Source of the DNA: Myxococcales bacterium
Lineage (GTDB): Bacteria > Myxococcota_A > Polyangia > Haliangiales > Haliangiaceae
Length of the DNA: 64,000 nucleotides
Assembly: GCA_016707895.1 (NCBI GenBank)
Contig: JADJGV010000006.1
Coordinates: forward strand, 124,001 to 188,000
Reading direction: 5' to 3'
The notes beneath the pieces are model-generated. The model was not told the origin of the DNA. It did not search any database and worked only from the letters and a program-made list of their open reading frames with translations. Position 1 is the first letter of the stretch. Each line of letters begins with the position of its first letter. The translations under genes were made by a program, and so were the position numbers. This document shows positions 46,989 through 56,454 of the stretch, one piece after another.

Positions 46989-49283
46989 TCAGGCCGCGCA
47001 GGCCGCGGCCCGCCCGAGGCTGATCGCGAAGGTCGTGCCGCGACCCGGCTCGGAGCTCACGGCGATGTCGCCGCCCGCCGCGCGGCACGCCGCGCGCACC
47101 GCCGCGAGGCCCACGCCCCGCCCCGACGTCTCGGTGACCGCCGCGGCGGTCGAGACGCCGTCGCGGAAGATCAGCTCGTCGGGCGCCACGGCGTCGGCCG
47201 CGGGGCCGGCCGCCGCGCGCACCCGGGCCCAGTCGATGCCGCGGCCGTCATCGACGCAGGTCAGCTGGAGACCGGCGTCGCCGCGGGTCACGGTGAGGGT
47301 CAGCGTGCCGGCCGCGGGCTTGCCGGCGGCCACGCGCTCGGCCCCGGGCTCGAGCCCGTGGTCGACGACGTTGCGCACCAGGTGGACCAGGCACGACCAC
47401 AGCCAGCCGGTGTCGCGGCCGATCGTGACCTCGCCGCCGTCGACTACGATCGCCAGCTCCTGGCCGCGCTTCTTGGCCAGCGCCTGGGCGTGCGCGCCCA
47501 CCCGCGCCAGGAGCGGCGCGACCGGCTCCTCCAGCCAGCCGCGGACCTCGGCCACCAGCGGGCGCGGGTCGCGCGCGGCGCCCAGCCGACGCAGGAAGTC
47601 GGCGTGCTGGGCCGCGGTCAAGACCACCCGCTCGGCCTCCGGCGCGATCACGTCGCCCAGCTCGTCGCGCAGGGCGCGCCACGCCGCGGCCACCTCGGCG
47701 ACCGCCGCCGGGCCCGCGTCGGGATCGTCGAGGAGCTGCGCCTCGGCGGCGTGGGCGCAGGCCGCCAGGCGCGCCAGGCCCAGGCTCCCGGCGTCGCCCT
47801 TGATCGTGTGCAGCGCCCGCATCCGCTCGGTCATCGCCGCGCCGGTGGCGGCGACCGTCAGGTGGCCCTCGAGCTCGGCGGCGAAGCGGGCGAACCCGCC
47901 GCGGTCCTTGCCGATCGCGACGATCGCCGCGTGCAGCTCGCGCGCGGCCGCCTCGGCCCGCGCCGCCGCGACCTCGGCGGTGACGTCGCGGCCGATCACC
48001 AGCACCCGGACCACGGCGCCGTCCTCGATCACCGGGCGGTAGGTCAGCGCGACGGTGCGATCGCCCCGGGTCAGCTGGCGCGGCAGCTGATCGGCGGCGA
48101 CCTCGAACGGCAGGACGTCGGCGGTCAGCTGCGCGAACCCGAGCTCGAAGTGCGCGCGCGGCGCGCCGGCAGCGGGGAACAGGTAGTCGAGGACCGGCGC
48201 GCCCACCGTGGGCTCGCCGAACCACGCCCGGGCCGCCGCCGACGCGCCGTCGGCGAGCTGGCCGTCCCAGCCCACCGGGATGAGCGCGTCGCCGGTGGTG
48301 TCCAGCAACAGCGCGATCGCGCGGGTGCGCGCCGCGACGGTGCGCTCGAGGGCGTCGTTGTGGTCGCGCAGCGCCTGATCGCGATCGCGCACGCCCTGGA
48401 CCATCGCATCGAACGCGGTCGCCAGCTGGCCGACCTCGTCGGCGCGATCGATCGTCACGTGCCCGGTCAGGTCGCCGCGGGCGATCTGATCGGCCTGGGC
48501 CGCCAGGCGCCGGATCGGCCGCGCCAGGCGGAGCGCCTGGAGGATCGCGAGCACCACGCCCACCGCCAGCGCGCCGCCGCCGATCGCCACCGTCCGGCGC
48601 ACCGACGCCGCGGTCGCCGCCGCGTGGGCCGCCGCGGTCGCGCGGGCGAAGCTCGCCAGCGGCGTCAGGTCGTAGCCGATCACCACGTAGCCGTAGCGAT
48701 CGTCGGGCGCCTCGGCCGCGGCCGCCGCGGCGCCGGTGCCGGCGCCCGCGGCGAACACCGGCTTGGCGTACAGCGCGGTCGCCACGCCGGCCACGGCGGT
48801 CTCGGTCGTGGCCAGGAGGTGCGCCTCCGCCGACCCGCCCTGCGCGCGCCACGCGTCGATCAGCGTCTGCCACGACGCGGTGGCCAGGCGCTGGTGCGAG
48901 GCCGGCCCGGTGGCGCCGCAGGTGCCCGGCGTCGCGACCTCGCACGCCACCACCACCCGCTGATCGCGATCGAGCACGTACACCGCCCGCAGCGATCGAT
49001 CCTGGTGCACCAGGCTGGCCACCAACGCCGCGATGTCGGCGTCCTGGTTGCCGACCAGGAGCGGCAGGAGCGCCTCGGCGAACACGGTCGTCGTCGCGCT
49101 GCCGCGCTCGGCCAGCGCCTCGCGGAACCGCGCGGTCTCGACCCGGCTGCGATCGGCGTAGCTCGCCGACACCTGCCGCGCCGCCAGCACGCCGCTGCCC
49201 ACCACCACCACCGCGACCAGCGCGACCGTCGTGAAGATGAGCCGGATCGCGAGCCGCGAGCGCCAGCGCACAGGTGTCGTCAT
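46989..49283 (-). CDS. Membrane CheA-like histidine kinase with HAMP and HPt domains
   Basis: A 764-residue protein from ATG 49281-49283 with GGAGG upstream. A membrane helix (18-36), an extracytoplasmic sensor (about 40-225) with two cysteines, a second membrane helix (231-250) and HAMP (about 252-305) come first. A PAS-like region (about 325-440) follows. The HPt domain carries HTIKGDAGSLG with phospho-acceptor His492. A CheA-type ATPase domain closes the protein: N box HLVRNVVDHGLE, G1 DDGRGID, G2 SGRGVGL. The CheA P2, dimerisation and CheW-binding domains are absent, as is any receiver. So the HPt phosphorylates an external regulator not seen in this window. The 3' end is also present, degraded, at 58708-58762. 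Confidence 0.87.
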   Translation of the reverse strand: MTTPVRWRSRLAIRLIFTTVALVAVVVVGSGVLAARQVSASYADRSRVETARFREALAERGSATTTVFAEALLPLLVGNQDADIAALVASLVHQDRSLRAVYVLDRDQRVVVACEVATPGTCGATGPASHQRLATASWQTLIDAWRAQGGSAEAHLLATTETAVAGVATALYAKPVFAAGAGTGAAAAAAEAPDDRYGYVVIGYDLTPLASFARATAAAHAAATAASVRRTVAIGGGALAVGVVLAILQALRLARPIRRLAAQADQIARGDLTGHVTIDRADEVGQLATAFDAMVQGVRDRDQALRDHNDALERTVAARTRAIALLLDTTGDALIPVGWDGQLADGASAAARAWFGEPTVGAPVLDYLFPAAGAPRAHFELGFAQLTADVLPFEVAADQLPRQLTRGDRTVALTYRPVIEDGAVVRVLVIGRDVTAEVAAARAEAAARELHAAIVAIGKDRGGFARFAAELEGHLTVAATGAAMTERMRALHTIKGDAGSLGLARLAACAHAAEAQLLDDPDAGPAAVAEVAAAWRALRDELGDVIAPEAERVVLTAAQHADFLRRLGAARDPRPLVAEVRGWLEEPVAPLLARVGAHAQALAKKRGQELAIVVDGGEVTIGRDTGWLWSCLVHLVRNVVDHGLEPGAERVAAGKPAAGTLTLTVTRGDAGLQLTCVDDGRGIDWARVRAAAGPAADAVAPDELIFRDGVSTAAAVTETSGRGVGLAAVRAACRAAGGDIAVSSEPGRGTTFAISLGRAAACAA

Positions 49284-52200
49284 GCCGTTCCTCCGCCTCG
49301 ATCGAGTCGACCGCGGCGGCCCGCCGTGGAGGGGTGATCGGCGCGGCCGGCCTGCGATTTCACGCAACCGGGGGACGCCGCGGTCGATAGCCCGCGCAGA
49401 TGCAGCCCAGCACGAACCGACCGCCGGCAGCCACGGGCCACGCGCAGCCCGCGCCCCAAGGTCCCACCGCGCGATACTCACCCTGGCCGCCCTCCTGGCC
49501 ACCCCGTCCGCCAGCCTTGCGCAGAGCGGACACTACTGCAGCTACCAGCAGATGGAGTACGTCCCAGTGGGCGGGCACGTATGCCCCCCGCTTTCCAAGT
49601 ACTACAGCCTACACATCTACGACTACTGCTGCACTGGCAAGCTGGTCAACGATACCCTGGTCGTCTCGGCGTGCTTCTACCCCTTCAACATCCCGACGCC
49701 GCCACCCGGCACCTGCGCGATCACCGCCGTGCCTTGCCCTGCTTGCGATGGTGGTAGCGGGGGCGATGGCGATGGCGCTGGCGCTGGTGATGCGTGTGAC
49801 GGCCTCGGCGCGGGCGACGCCGAGCGCGCTGACGAAGGGTGCGGCGATGACGAGGAGGGCTGCGGCGGGCGGGACCGCGACGAGAACCCCGTCCGGTTCG
49901 ATGGTGGCAGCGTGGAATCGCAGGTCCACACCCTCGCGACGATCCCCGGCAACGGGGCGCTTGGCCTCGAGTACGCGGTCCAGTACCAGTCGCGCCAGAC
50001 GCGCCGTCCTGGGGGCGTTGGCGTCGCCGCTGACTTCTTCCAGGACCACCACTTCCTTGGCTACGGCTGGAGCGACTCGTACTCGGACCGGCTGATCGTC
50101 CCGGCGTCCGCCGGTGAGCCCGCCGTCTGGATGTCGCTCGACCGGACCGTTTCGTTCGATCCGGCGGACGATGGCGACAGCGACGGCGGTCGATTCCACC
50201 TGACCGATCGTGGCGCAGGCCAGTCGCCGCGGTGGGTGATCGAGTCGCGGGAGCGCGGCGCGCCGTTGTCCAGATGGGAGTTCGCCGACGCATCGCCCGA
50301 ACTCGCCGGGCCGCGACGCGGCCTCCTCAGCGCGCGCGCGGCGGCGGGGTTCCGGATCGAGGTCGCGCGCGCATCCGCGACCGACTCGCGCATCACCGCC
50401 GTCACCGACTCGCTCGGCCGTCGGTTGAGCTTCGACTACCTGCCGAGCAGCAGCACCAACGGCGTCTGGCGCCTGGCGCAGGTCACCTACCGGGCCGTGC
50501 CGGGCACAGCCGGCACGGTCATCGCCCAGTTCAGCTACGGGGCGTCCCACCGACTCCTCGAGATCACGACCACGGCCCGTTACCTGCGCTTCAACTACCT
50601 CGAGGAGTACCCCACGCCATGCGCGCACTGCGGGGCGCTCCTGACCGAGATCATCGCGCCGACAAGCGCCGACGGCGCCACGCCACTAGCGGGGAGCCCG
50701 GTCCAGGGGCACGAACGGGTGCTCGAAGGTCACGTATTCACGATCTTGCCCGACGGCACGCCGCGCGCCGTCGAGAGCTGGAGCCCGACCACGCACTGGG
50801 CGTACCAGTACACCGGCACCGAAGCCCGCCTGCAACTCGACCTGCTGCTGCCCAAGGGGGCTTGCCAGGCCGGCGGTTGTGCAGGTGGCCAGGCGTGCCG
50901 GACGACGGCGAGCGATACCGCAGGGACCTGCTACGTCGCCAACCTCCGCGACCTGATCGACGGCAGCGTCTGGAACGTCGACCGCGGCGGCCTCCCCGAC
51001 GAGAACGAGTCGTACATCTACGAGGGCGACACGCCGATCGCGACCTACTCGCGCGGGGTCATCACGTCCTACCGCTTCAACGACGACGGGACCATCAAGT
51101 GCCTGGTGCGCAACGACGACGACACCGAGGCCCTCGATACGACCGGCGCGTGCGCCGGGCCGGCATCACCCAGCCCGAGTCAAGTCCTGGCTCCGTCGTG
51201 GGATGGCGTCCCGGGCGGCCCGGCGGTCCACACGGTCACGCTCCCCAGCGCGCTCGTGCCATTCACGACCCGCGCCACGACCGACTCGTACGATGCCCGC
51301 GGGCTTCTGGAGCGCCACGACCGATTCGGCTGGACCCTCGATCGCGCCGGCGTGACCTGGCCTCGCACGGAGACCAGCACGTACACCTACGACTCTCTCG
51401 GCAGGCTCGTCACGATTGACGGGCCGCTGCCCAACGAAGACGGCTACGACGTCACCGAGACCGAGTACCACACCTCCGGTGTCGACCTCGGCCCGGTTCG
51501 GTACACGCGCCGCTACGCCGGCTCGCTGTGGTCGCACCGCACCTTCACCACCGAGTACAGCGCCTACGACCTGCGCGGGATCCCGCACCGGATCGTGGCC
51601 GCGGACGGCATCGAGACGCATCTCGACACGGCCGATGGGCTGACGTGGACCGTGACCGAGGACGCCACCGGATCACCCGCGACGTCGACGATCCAGCTCA
51701 ACCCGGACGGCAGCACCCGCAGCCAGATGGACGCCGACGGGATCTGCCTGACCTACCAGGACGACGCGGCGAGCGGATTGCTGATCACCAAGCGCAGCGA
51801 CGCGAGCGCGTGCGGGGTCGTCCCCATCGACCTGGACAGCGGCGACGTCGTCGTGATCAAGCACCCGCACGGCGATCCGAGCCGCACGCTCTGGATCGAG
51901 CACCGTCGCGACGGCGAGGTGGTGCGGTACCTCGATGGGTTCCGCTACGACGATGGTCGGCGGCTGGTCGGCGTCACCGGCGCCAACGTCTCCGGCGAGT
52001 TCGTGACGACCTACAGCAACGCCCTGATGTCGCAGGTCACCTCGCCCGGGGGGCCGACCGCCGGCGCGTGGAGCACCCAGATCGAAGCCGATGAACTCGC
52101 CCGGCCGACGGTCCTGCGCCGCCTGCTGGGGGACGGTAGCGCCGCCGTGGCGCGGCTCCTGTACGACACGGGCTGGGACGGCACACCGACGCAGGTGATG

Positions 52201-54678
52201 CGGGGCAAGGACGCGGGGATCGCGCAGGTCAGCAGCTTCCGCTACGACGACTTCGATCGCCTCGTCGAGGCAACCACTCCTGACGCCGGCACCACGCGAT
52301 GGGAGCACGACGGGGCCGGGCGCCGGATCTTCGAGCGCGTCGGCATCGGCACGCCCGACCAGCAGACCACCCAGACCACCTACGACAGCCTCGGCCGCGT
52401 GTTGACCATCGATCGCGACGCCGACGCCAACACCGCGTGCTGGTCGGCGCCGAACGGCACGCCGCTCGCCGACGAGAGCTTCACGTACGATGAATGCGGC
52501 TGGGAGTACCACCCCGATCCAGCGTTCACGTGCCAGCACCCGCTGGGCCGACTCGCGGTCGCGCGTCGCGACCTGCACTGCCAGGACGGGCAGACGGCTA
52601 CGGAGGTCCGCTGGTACCAGTACGATCGCCGCGGTCGCCTCGTCGGATCCCGGACGACGCAGCGGACGGGCTTGGCCTTCGACCATGACACCGGCATGGA
52701 CTACACGTGGACGTCCGGCGACCGGCTCGCCGGGTACGCCGTCACCGGCACCGACCAGGGCACGCACTACACGTACTCGAAGACCGGGTCGGTGATCGCG
52801 GTCTCCGGTAGCGACAAGGCACCGATCGCCAGCCAGGTCGCGTACACCGTCGCGGGCTCGCTCGCGGGATATCAACTGGTCGAAGCGAAGGGCGCCCCGT
52901 ACGCGCAGCTCGTCCGCGAATACGACTCGCAGGGGATGCTGCGGCGACACGCGTGGGTCGCGCCCGACGCCACCGCGTGGCAGGATCAGTCGTTCACCTA
53001 CAATGACGCCGGCATGTTGACCTCGGTGACCGACGACGTCGCGCCGACCCGCGGCCGCCGCTACGAGTACGACCAGCTGGTGCGGTTGACCTGCGAGCTC
53101 GCCGGCGCCCCCGCCACCAGCGGCGCCTGCGCGACGACGAACCCCGCGGTCATCGGGCGCTTCACGTACCACGACGGCGCGTCGACAGCCGCGCCGCCCG
53201 ATCACCGCGCCACGGCGTTCACGCGCACGCCCGATCACGTCTCGGCCACGCCGGAGGCGCGCACCTACGCGGCGTCAACCAACCGCGTCGCTAGCGTACA
53301 GCGGGGCAGCGACTCGCTGATCATCACCTACGACGGCCTCGGCCGCCGCACGGCGGACTACCTGGCGAGCCAGCCGCCCACGTCACGGCGCGCTTACACG
53401 TATCTCCCCGACGGCCAGCTGCACACCATCACCACCGCCGGCGGCACGGTCACGCTCTCCTACGGCATCGGGGGCGCGCTGAGCGCGATCGACGGCCCGG
53501 AGGGCCACCAAGACCTCACCTACGACGACGCCGGACGTCTGGTCGCTGCGCTGGTCGAGCAGAGCGGGACCTCGATCGCCTGGGAGTACCACTACCTCGG
53601 CGACACCCCGATCGCCGCGACCCGGCGCGGCGACTTCGGCACCGAGCGGCTGGGCTTCCTTCACGATCGCCGCGGCCTCATCGGCCACGTCGTCGACACC
53701 ACGGGCAAGACGCTCTACGCCGCGACCCACGACGCCGCCGGCATCGCGACGATCGACGACGAGGAGCGTCTGCTGTGGCTGCCCTTCGCCCTTCCCGGCC
53801 AGCTCCGCCTCGACGGCACCGGCGCCCCCGGCCGCGGCCCGCTGTTCGCCAACGGCGCCCGCGCCTACGACCCCGACCTCGGCATCTTCCTCGCCCCCGA
53901 CCCGGCCGACCCGATCGCCCGCGTCGTCCCCGAAGGCTACGCCTACGCCCGCAACAACCCGATCCACTTCGCCGACCCGAGCGGCGGCGCGGCGTGGGGC
54001 TACTGGGACACGGACCAGCATCCGTTCTGGGGGCCCGAGCGGACCTTCTTCGTCGAAGGCGGATGCGACGCGCCCAGGGCTCAACTCGTCCGCACCGCGC
54101 TGCGCGAGGCCATCACCGCGATCGCAACATGCACGGACGGAGCCTGTGGCCCACTCGGCGGCACGGCCCTCCGCGCGCGTTGGCTGTACGCCCTCTCGGT
54201 GGGCGCCTACGCATGCGAGAACGACGAAACTCACATCGCCGCATTCGGCTCTCTTGGCTATGAGTTCGTGAATGGCGAACTTCCAGGTCACGGCCCAGCG
54301 TTCACCGACTCTGTAACAGAGGCCGCCAACAAGCACCGCGACGGCCTCTTGCGACAGAAGATCACGTACCTTGGCGCCAACGCGTTCCCGAAATGCCTCG
54401 CCGGCCTCTTGGCGCACGAAGCGCTCCATCAAACTCTCCTCAGCCTTGACGCGAGCGAGCTGCACGCCCCCGAGAGAAGCGGGCTCGTCGAAGTCTTACT
54501 CGCCAATGCAGCCAGAGTCGACATCAACCGCATCAACCGTGCCGACACTGCATCGGGCGCAGTCGAGCGAAGCTACCCTGGGAACACGTTCCCCCAATTC
54601 GGGCCGAGCGAACACAAACAACCGGACGAGCGGTACATCAAGAACGCCGTGACCAAGTGCAACCTGTGCGAGCCGTGA
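49282..54678 (+). CDS. Secreted RHS/YD-repeat protein with HExxH-containing C-terminal tip
   Basis: A protein of about 1798 residues if started at ATG 49282. The secretion-signal-like segment (RAILTLAALLATPSASLAQS) begins only at about residue 64, so the true start is unclear (see findings). A Cys-rich segment follows, then an acidic Gly/Asp linker, then dozens of YD repeats (YTYDSLGRLVTID, WEHDGAGRRI, YDDAGRLVAAL). The RHS core ends with FANGARAYDPDLGIFLAPDP and YAYARNNPIHFADPSG (to about 53985). The last 230 residues after DPSG are a distinct tip with LLAHEALHQTLLS, an HExxH zinc-protease-like motif at 54415-54429, and lower GC. RHS shells commonly carry toxic C-terminal domains. The five lipoproteins downstream are candidate immunity or partner proteins. 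The stop overlaps the next gene (GTGA). Confidence 0.85.
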   Translation: MPFLRLDRVDRGGPPWRGDRRGRPAISRNRGTPRSIARADAAQHEPTAGSHGPRAARAPRSHRAILTLAALLATPSASLAQSGHYCSYQQMEYVPVGGHVCPPLSKYYSLHIYDYCCTGKLVNDTLVVSACFYPFNIPTPPPGTCAITAVPCPACDGGSGGDGDGAGAGDACDGLGAGDAERADEGCGDDEEGCGGRDRDENPVRFDGGSVESQVHTLATIPGNGALGLEYAVQYQSRQTRRPGGVGVAADFFQDHHFLGYGWSDSYSDRLIVPASAGEPAVWMSLDRTVSFDPADDGDSDGGRFHLTDRGAGQSPRWVIESRERGAPLSRWEFADASPELAGPRRGLLSARAAAGFRIEVARASATDSRITAVTDSLGRRLSFDYLPSSSTNGVWRLAQVTYRAVPGTAGTVIAQFSYGASHRLLEITTTARYLRFNYLEEYPTPCAHCGALLTEIIAPTSADGATPLAGSPVQGHERVLEGHVFTILPDGTPRAVESWSPTTHWAYQYTGTEARLQLDLLLPKGACQAGGCAGGQACRTTASDTAGTCYVANLRDLIDGSVWNVDRGGLPDENESYIYEGDTPIATYSRGVITSYRFNDDGTIKCLVRNDDDTEALDTTGACAGPASPSPSQVLAPSWDGVPGGPAVHTVTLPSALVPFTTRATTDSYDARGLLERHDRFGWTLDRAGVTWPRTETSTYTYDSLGRLVTIDGPLPNEDGYDVTETEYHTSGVDLGPVRYTRRYAGSLWSHRTFTTEYSAYDLRGIPHRIVAADGIETHLDTADGLTWTVTEDATGSPATSTIQLNPDGSTRSQMDADGICLTYQDDAASGLLITKRSDASACGVVPIDLDSGDVVVIKHPHGDPSRTLWIEHRRDGEVVRYLDGFRYDDGRRLVGVTGANVSGEFVTTYSNALMSQVTSPGGPTAGAWSTQIEADELARPTVLRRLLGDGSAAVARLLYDTGWDGTPTQVMRGKDAGIAQVSSFRYDDFDRLVEATTPDAGTTRWEHDGAGRRIFERVGIGTPDQQTTQTTYDSLGRVLTIDRDADANTACWSAPNGTPLADESFTYDECGWEYHPDPAFTCQHPLGRLAVARRDLHCQDGQTATEVRWYQYDRRGRLVGSRTTQRTGLAFDHDTGMDYTWTSGDRLAGYAVTGTDQGTHYTYSKTGSVIAVSGSDKAPIASQVAYTVAGSLAGYQLVEAKGAPYAQLVREYDSQGMLRRHAWVAPDATAWQDQSFTYNDAGMLTSVTDDVAPTRGRRYEYDQLVRLTCELAGAPATSGACATTNPAVIGRFTYHDGASTAAPPDHRATAFTRTPDHVSATPEARTYAASTNRVASVQRGSDSLIITYDGLGRRTADYLASQPPTSRRAYTYLPDGQLHTITTAGGTVTLSYGIGGALSAIDGPEGHQDLTYDDAGRLVAALVEQSGTSIAWEYHYLGDTPIAATRRGDFGTERLGFLHDRRGLIGHVVDTTGKTLYAATHDAAGIATIDDEERLLWLPFALPGQLRLDGTGAPGRGPLFANGARAYDPDLGIFLAPDPADPIARVVPEGYAYARNNPIHFADPSGGAAWGYWDTDQHPFWGPERTFFVEGGCDAPRAQLVRTALREAITAIATCTDGACGPLGGTALRARWLYALSVGAYACENDETHIAAFGSLGYEFVNGELPGHGPAFTDSVTEAANKHRDGLLRQKITYLGANAFPKCLAGLLAHEALHQTLLSLDASELHAPERSGLVEVLLANAARVDINRINRADTASGAVERSYPGNTFPQFGPSEHKQPDERYIKNAVTKCNLCEP

Positions 54679-55136
54679 GTCGGGCCGTCATGATACTGGG
54701 AGTCGCCGCCATGGTCAGCATTGGGGCGTGCCACGACCGCAGCACCGACGAGGATACTCGCCGGTCCGCGGGCAAGAAGGACAGGAGGGTCCGCATCAAG
54801 CCGCCACCGGCGCCACCGCAGCCCGGCGACCCATATTACCCCGAGTACGTCGCATCACGCCCATTGCAGGATGCAAGCCGGCACCTGAAGACCGCCATAC
54901 TCGAGCTGCTAAGAGGGCGAGCACGCCTCATGAGGCTCAATCGCGAGCAACACCGGGCGAAGATCGCAGAGTGCGACAAACAGCTCCGAGAACTGCTGAC
55001 AATGCTCTGCGCGGATCATATAGCGATCTTCGGCGTCAACGTGGAACACACCGCCATCGATGAGCTCTTCCCCATCGAACAGGTCGAAGCAGCGCGGTCA
55101 TTCGAGTGCGGGGGTCTCTGGGTGGGCCGGCGATGA
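54675..55136 (+). CDS. RHS-associated two-Cys-domain lipoprotein A
   Basis: A 153-residue lipoprotein. GTG 54675 is chosen because it overlaps the RHS stop (GTGA) and gives a good signal (MILGVAAMVSIGAC, Cys19). After a basic linker comes PPQPGDPYYPEYVASRPL and one copy of a domain shared by all five downstream genes: LKTAILELLRGRARLMRLN, then LLTMLCADH (Cys112), HTAIDELFPIEQVE and FECGGLWV (Cys145). The two cysteines are kept in all seven copies of the domain and may form a disulfide. I know no named family for it. Being lipid-anchored and first after an RHS gene, it is a candidate immunity protein; that role is inference. Confidence 0.75.
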   Translation: MSRAVMILGVAAMVSIGACHDRSTDEDTRRSAGKKDRRVRIKPPPAPPQPGDPYYPEYVASRPLQDASRHLKTAILELLRGRARLMRLNREQHRAKIAECDKQLRELLTMLCADHIAIFGVNVEHTAIDELFPIEQVEAARSFECGGLWVGRR

Positions 55137-55798
55137 ATCGACGGGAATGCATGGAAACGCAAAGCCGACCATCCCGACGCCGGCGGCGACAACACCGCAG
55201 CCGACGACGCTGGCGTCACACCATGACTACGACGCACAAGCTCACCCGAGCAGCGCACCAGGCAATCAGCGTGCTCTGCAGCTTGCTCCTGCTCAGTAGC
55301 GCAGGCTGTCGCGATCGCGTTCGACTCGCCGATGACGGCCACACCGCCCCGCCCGAAGCGGACGCCGTGCACGTCCAGCCGGGACCAACTCAACTACCGG
55401 GGAACGCCCCGGAAGATCTCGAGCGCGTCGCGTCTCAGCCGTTGCACGCCGCGAGAGACCACCTGGCCATCGCCGTCCTGGCGCTGCTGAGAGCGCACGT
55501 GCGGCTCACCGCGCTCGACGCCGCGAAATACGCGCTCTGGATATCGGACACCGACGAGCACATACGACGCCTGCTGGCGATGCTGTGCGCTGACCGCATC
55601 GCCCTCGCGGGAGTCGACCTGGACCACACCGCGATCGAGCGACTCTTCCCAATGGAACACGTCGAGAGTGCGGCGAGCATCACCTGCGTCGGGCTCCGCC
55701 TCAGGGACCGAATCGAGGAGACAGACCTATGGGCGCCGCGTGGCCAGAACGGCGCCCCGCCGACCGCGCGGGTGGACGCGCCCCCGACGCCGCCATGA
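55133..55798 (+). CDS. RHS-associated two-Cys-domain lipoprotein B
   Basis: Taken from ATG 55133, which overlaps the previous TGA (ATGA) as at the neighbouring junctions (221 residues). An ATG at 55223 would give a more usual lipoprotein signal (ISVLCSLLLLSSAGC) without the Arg-rich first 30 residues, and may be the real start. The domain copy has ARDHLAIAVLALLRAHVRL, LLAMLCADRIAL, DHTAIERLFPMEHVE and ITCVGLRL. About 30 hydrophilic residues follow it. It is one of the more divergent members. Function unknown; expected to be anchored in the envelope beside its paralogues. Confidence 0.7.
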   Translation: MNRRECMETQSRPSRRRRRQHRSRRRWRHTMTTTHKLTRAAHQAISVLCSLLLLSSAGCRDRVRLADDGHTAPPEADAVHVQPGPTQLPGNAPEDLERVASQPLHAARDHLAIAVLALLRAHVRLTALDAAKYALWISDTDEHIRRLLAMLCADRIALAGVDLDHTAIERLFPMEHVESAASITCVGLRLRDRIEETDLWAPRGQNGAPPTARVDAPPTPP

Positions 55799-56346
55799 TC
55801 CCAGCCTCACCCACCGGACGCACTGCCGTCGCAGCGTGGGCATTGGCGCACCTCCTCACTGGCACGTTCGCCTGTCAGGAGCGTGAGGCGTGGCCGGCGC
55901 CGCCGCAGGGGCGCGCCGTCGATGACGGGCTGGCACGGACGCGCGTCGACGCCGGGAACGCGCCGTCGACGGCCCCCACGCCCGGCGATCCGAACTACGG
56001 CGAGTACATGGCGCTCGAGCCGACCGATCGGATCTTCGACCACTTCGCGCACCTGAGCCTCGCACTGCTGCGCGTGCGGACGCGCCTCGCGCGGCTCGAC
56101 GACCACAAGTACGCACGCTGGATCCGCGAATACGATCAGGAGGTCCGCGCGCTCCTGGCGATCTGGTGCCCCGACACCTTCGCCGGGTACGGACTCGACC
56201 TCGCGCACACCCCGATCGCCGACCTGTTTCCGCTGGAGTACGTCGAGACTGCGCACAGCGCGCGCTGCGGCGGGCTGTGGGTCGACGGCAAGATCCAACA
56301 AGGCCGGGCGTTCCGCCGGGACGATCGGGGCGATGCGGGTCCATAG
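55795..56346 (+). CDS. RHS-associated two-Cys-domain lipoprotein C
   Basis: A 183-residue lipoprotein from ATG 55795, overlapping the previous stop (ATGA). The signal ends LAHLLTGTFAC, and the following QEREAWPAPPQGR is encoded by a stretch copied twice elsewhere (57515-57558 and 58864-58929). The domain copy runs from PTPGDPNYGEYMA through HLSLALLRVRTRLARLD, LLAIWCPDTF, HTPIADLFPLEYVE and ARCGGLWVDGKI. The close match to A in the linker and the Cys pair shows common origin. Role inferred only from position behind the RHS gene. Confidence 0.75.
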   Translation: MIPASPTGRTAVAAWALAHLLTGTFACQEREAWPAPPQGRAVDDGLARTRVDAGNAPSTAPTPGDPNYGEYMALEPTDRIFDHFAHLSLALLRVRTRLARLDDHKYARWIREYDQEVRALLAIWCPDTFAGYGLDLAHTPIADLFPLEYVETAHSARCGGLWVDGKIQQGRAFRRDDRGDAGP

Positions 56347-56454
56347 CGACGCCCGACGGCCGAGCCGCGACGGCGTGGGCGCGCCGGGCGCGCGCGTCGA
56401 CGCTCGAGAGACAGCTGCCGCAGATCCGTGGGACGCTACGCGAGCGAGTTCCCT

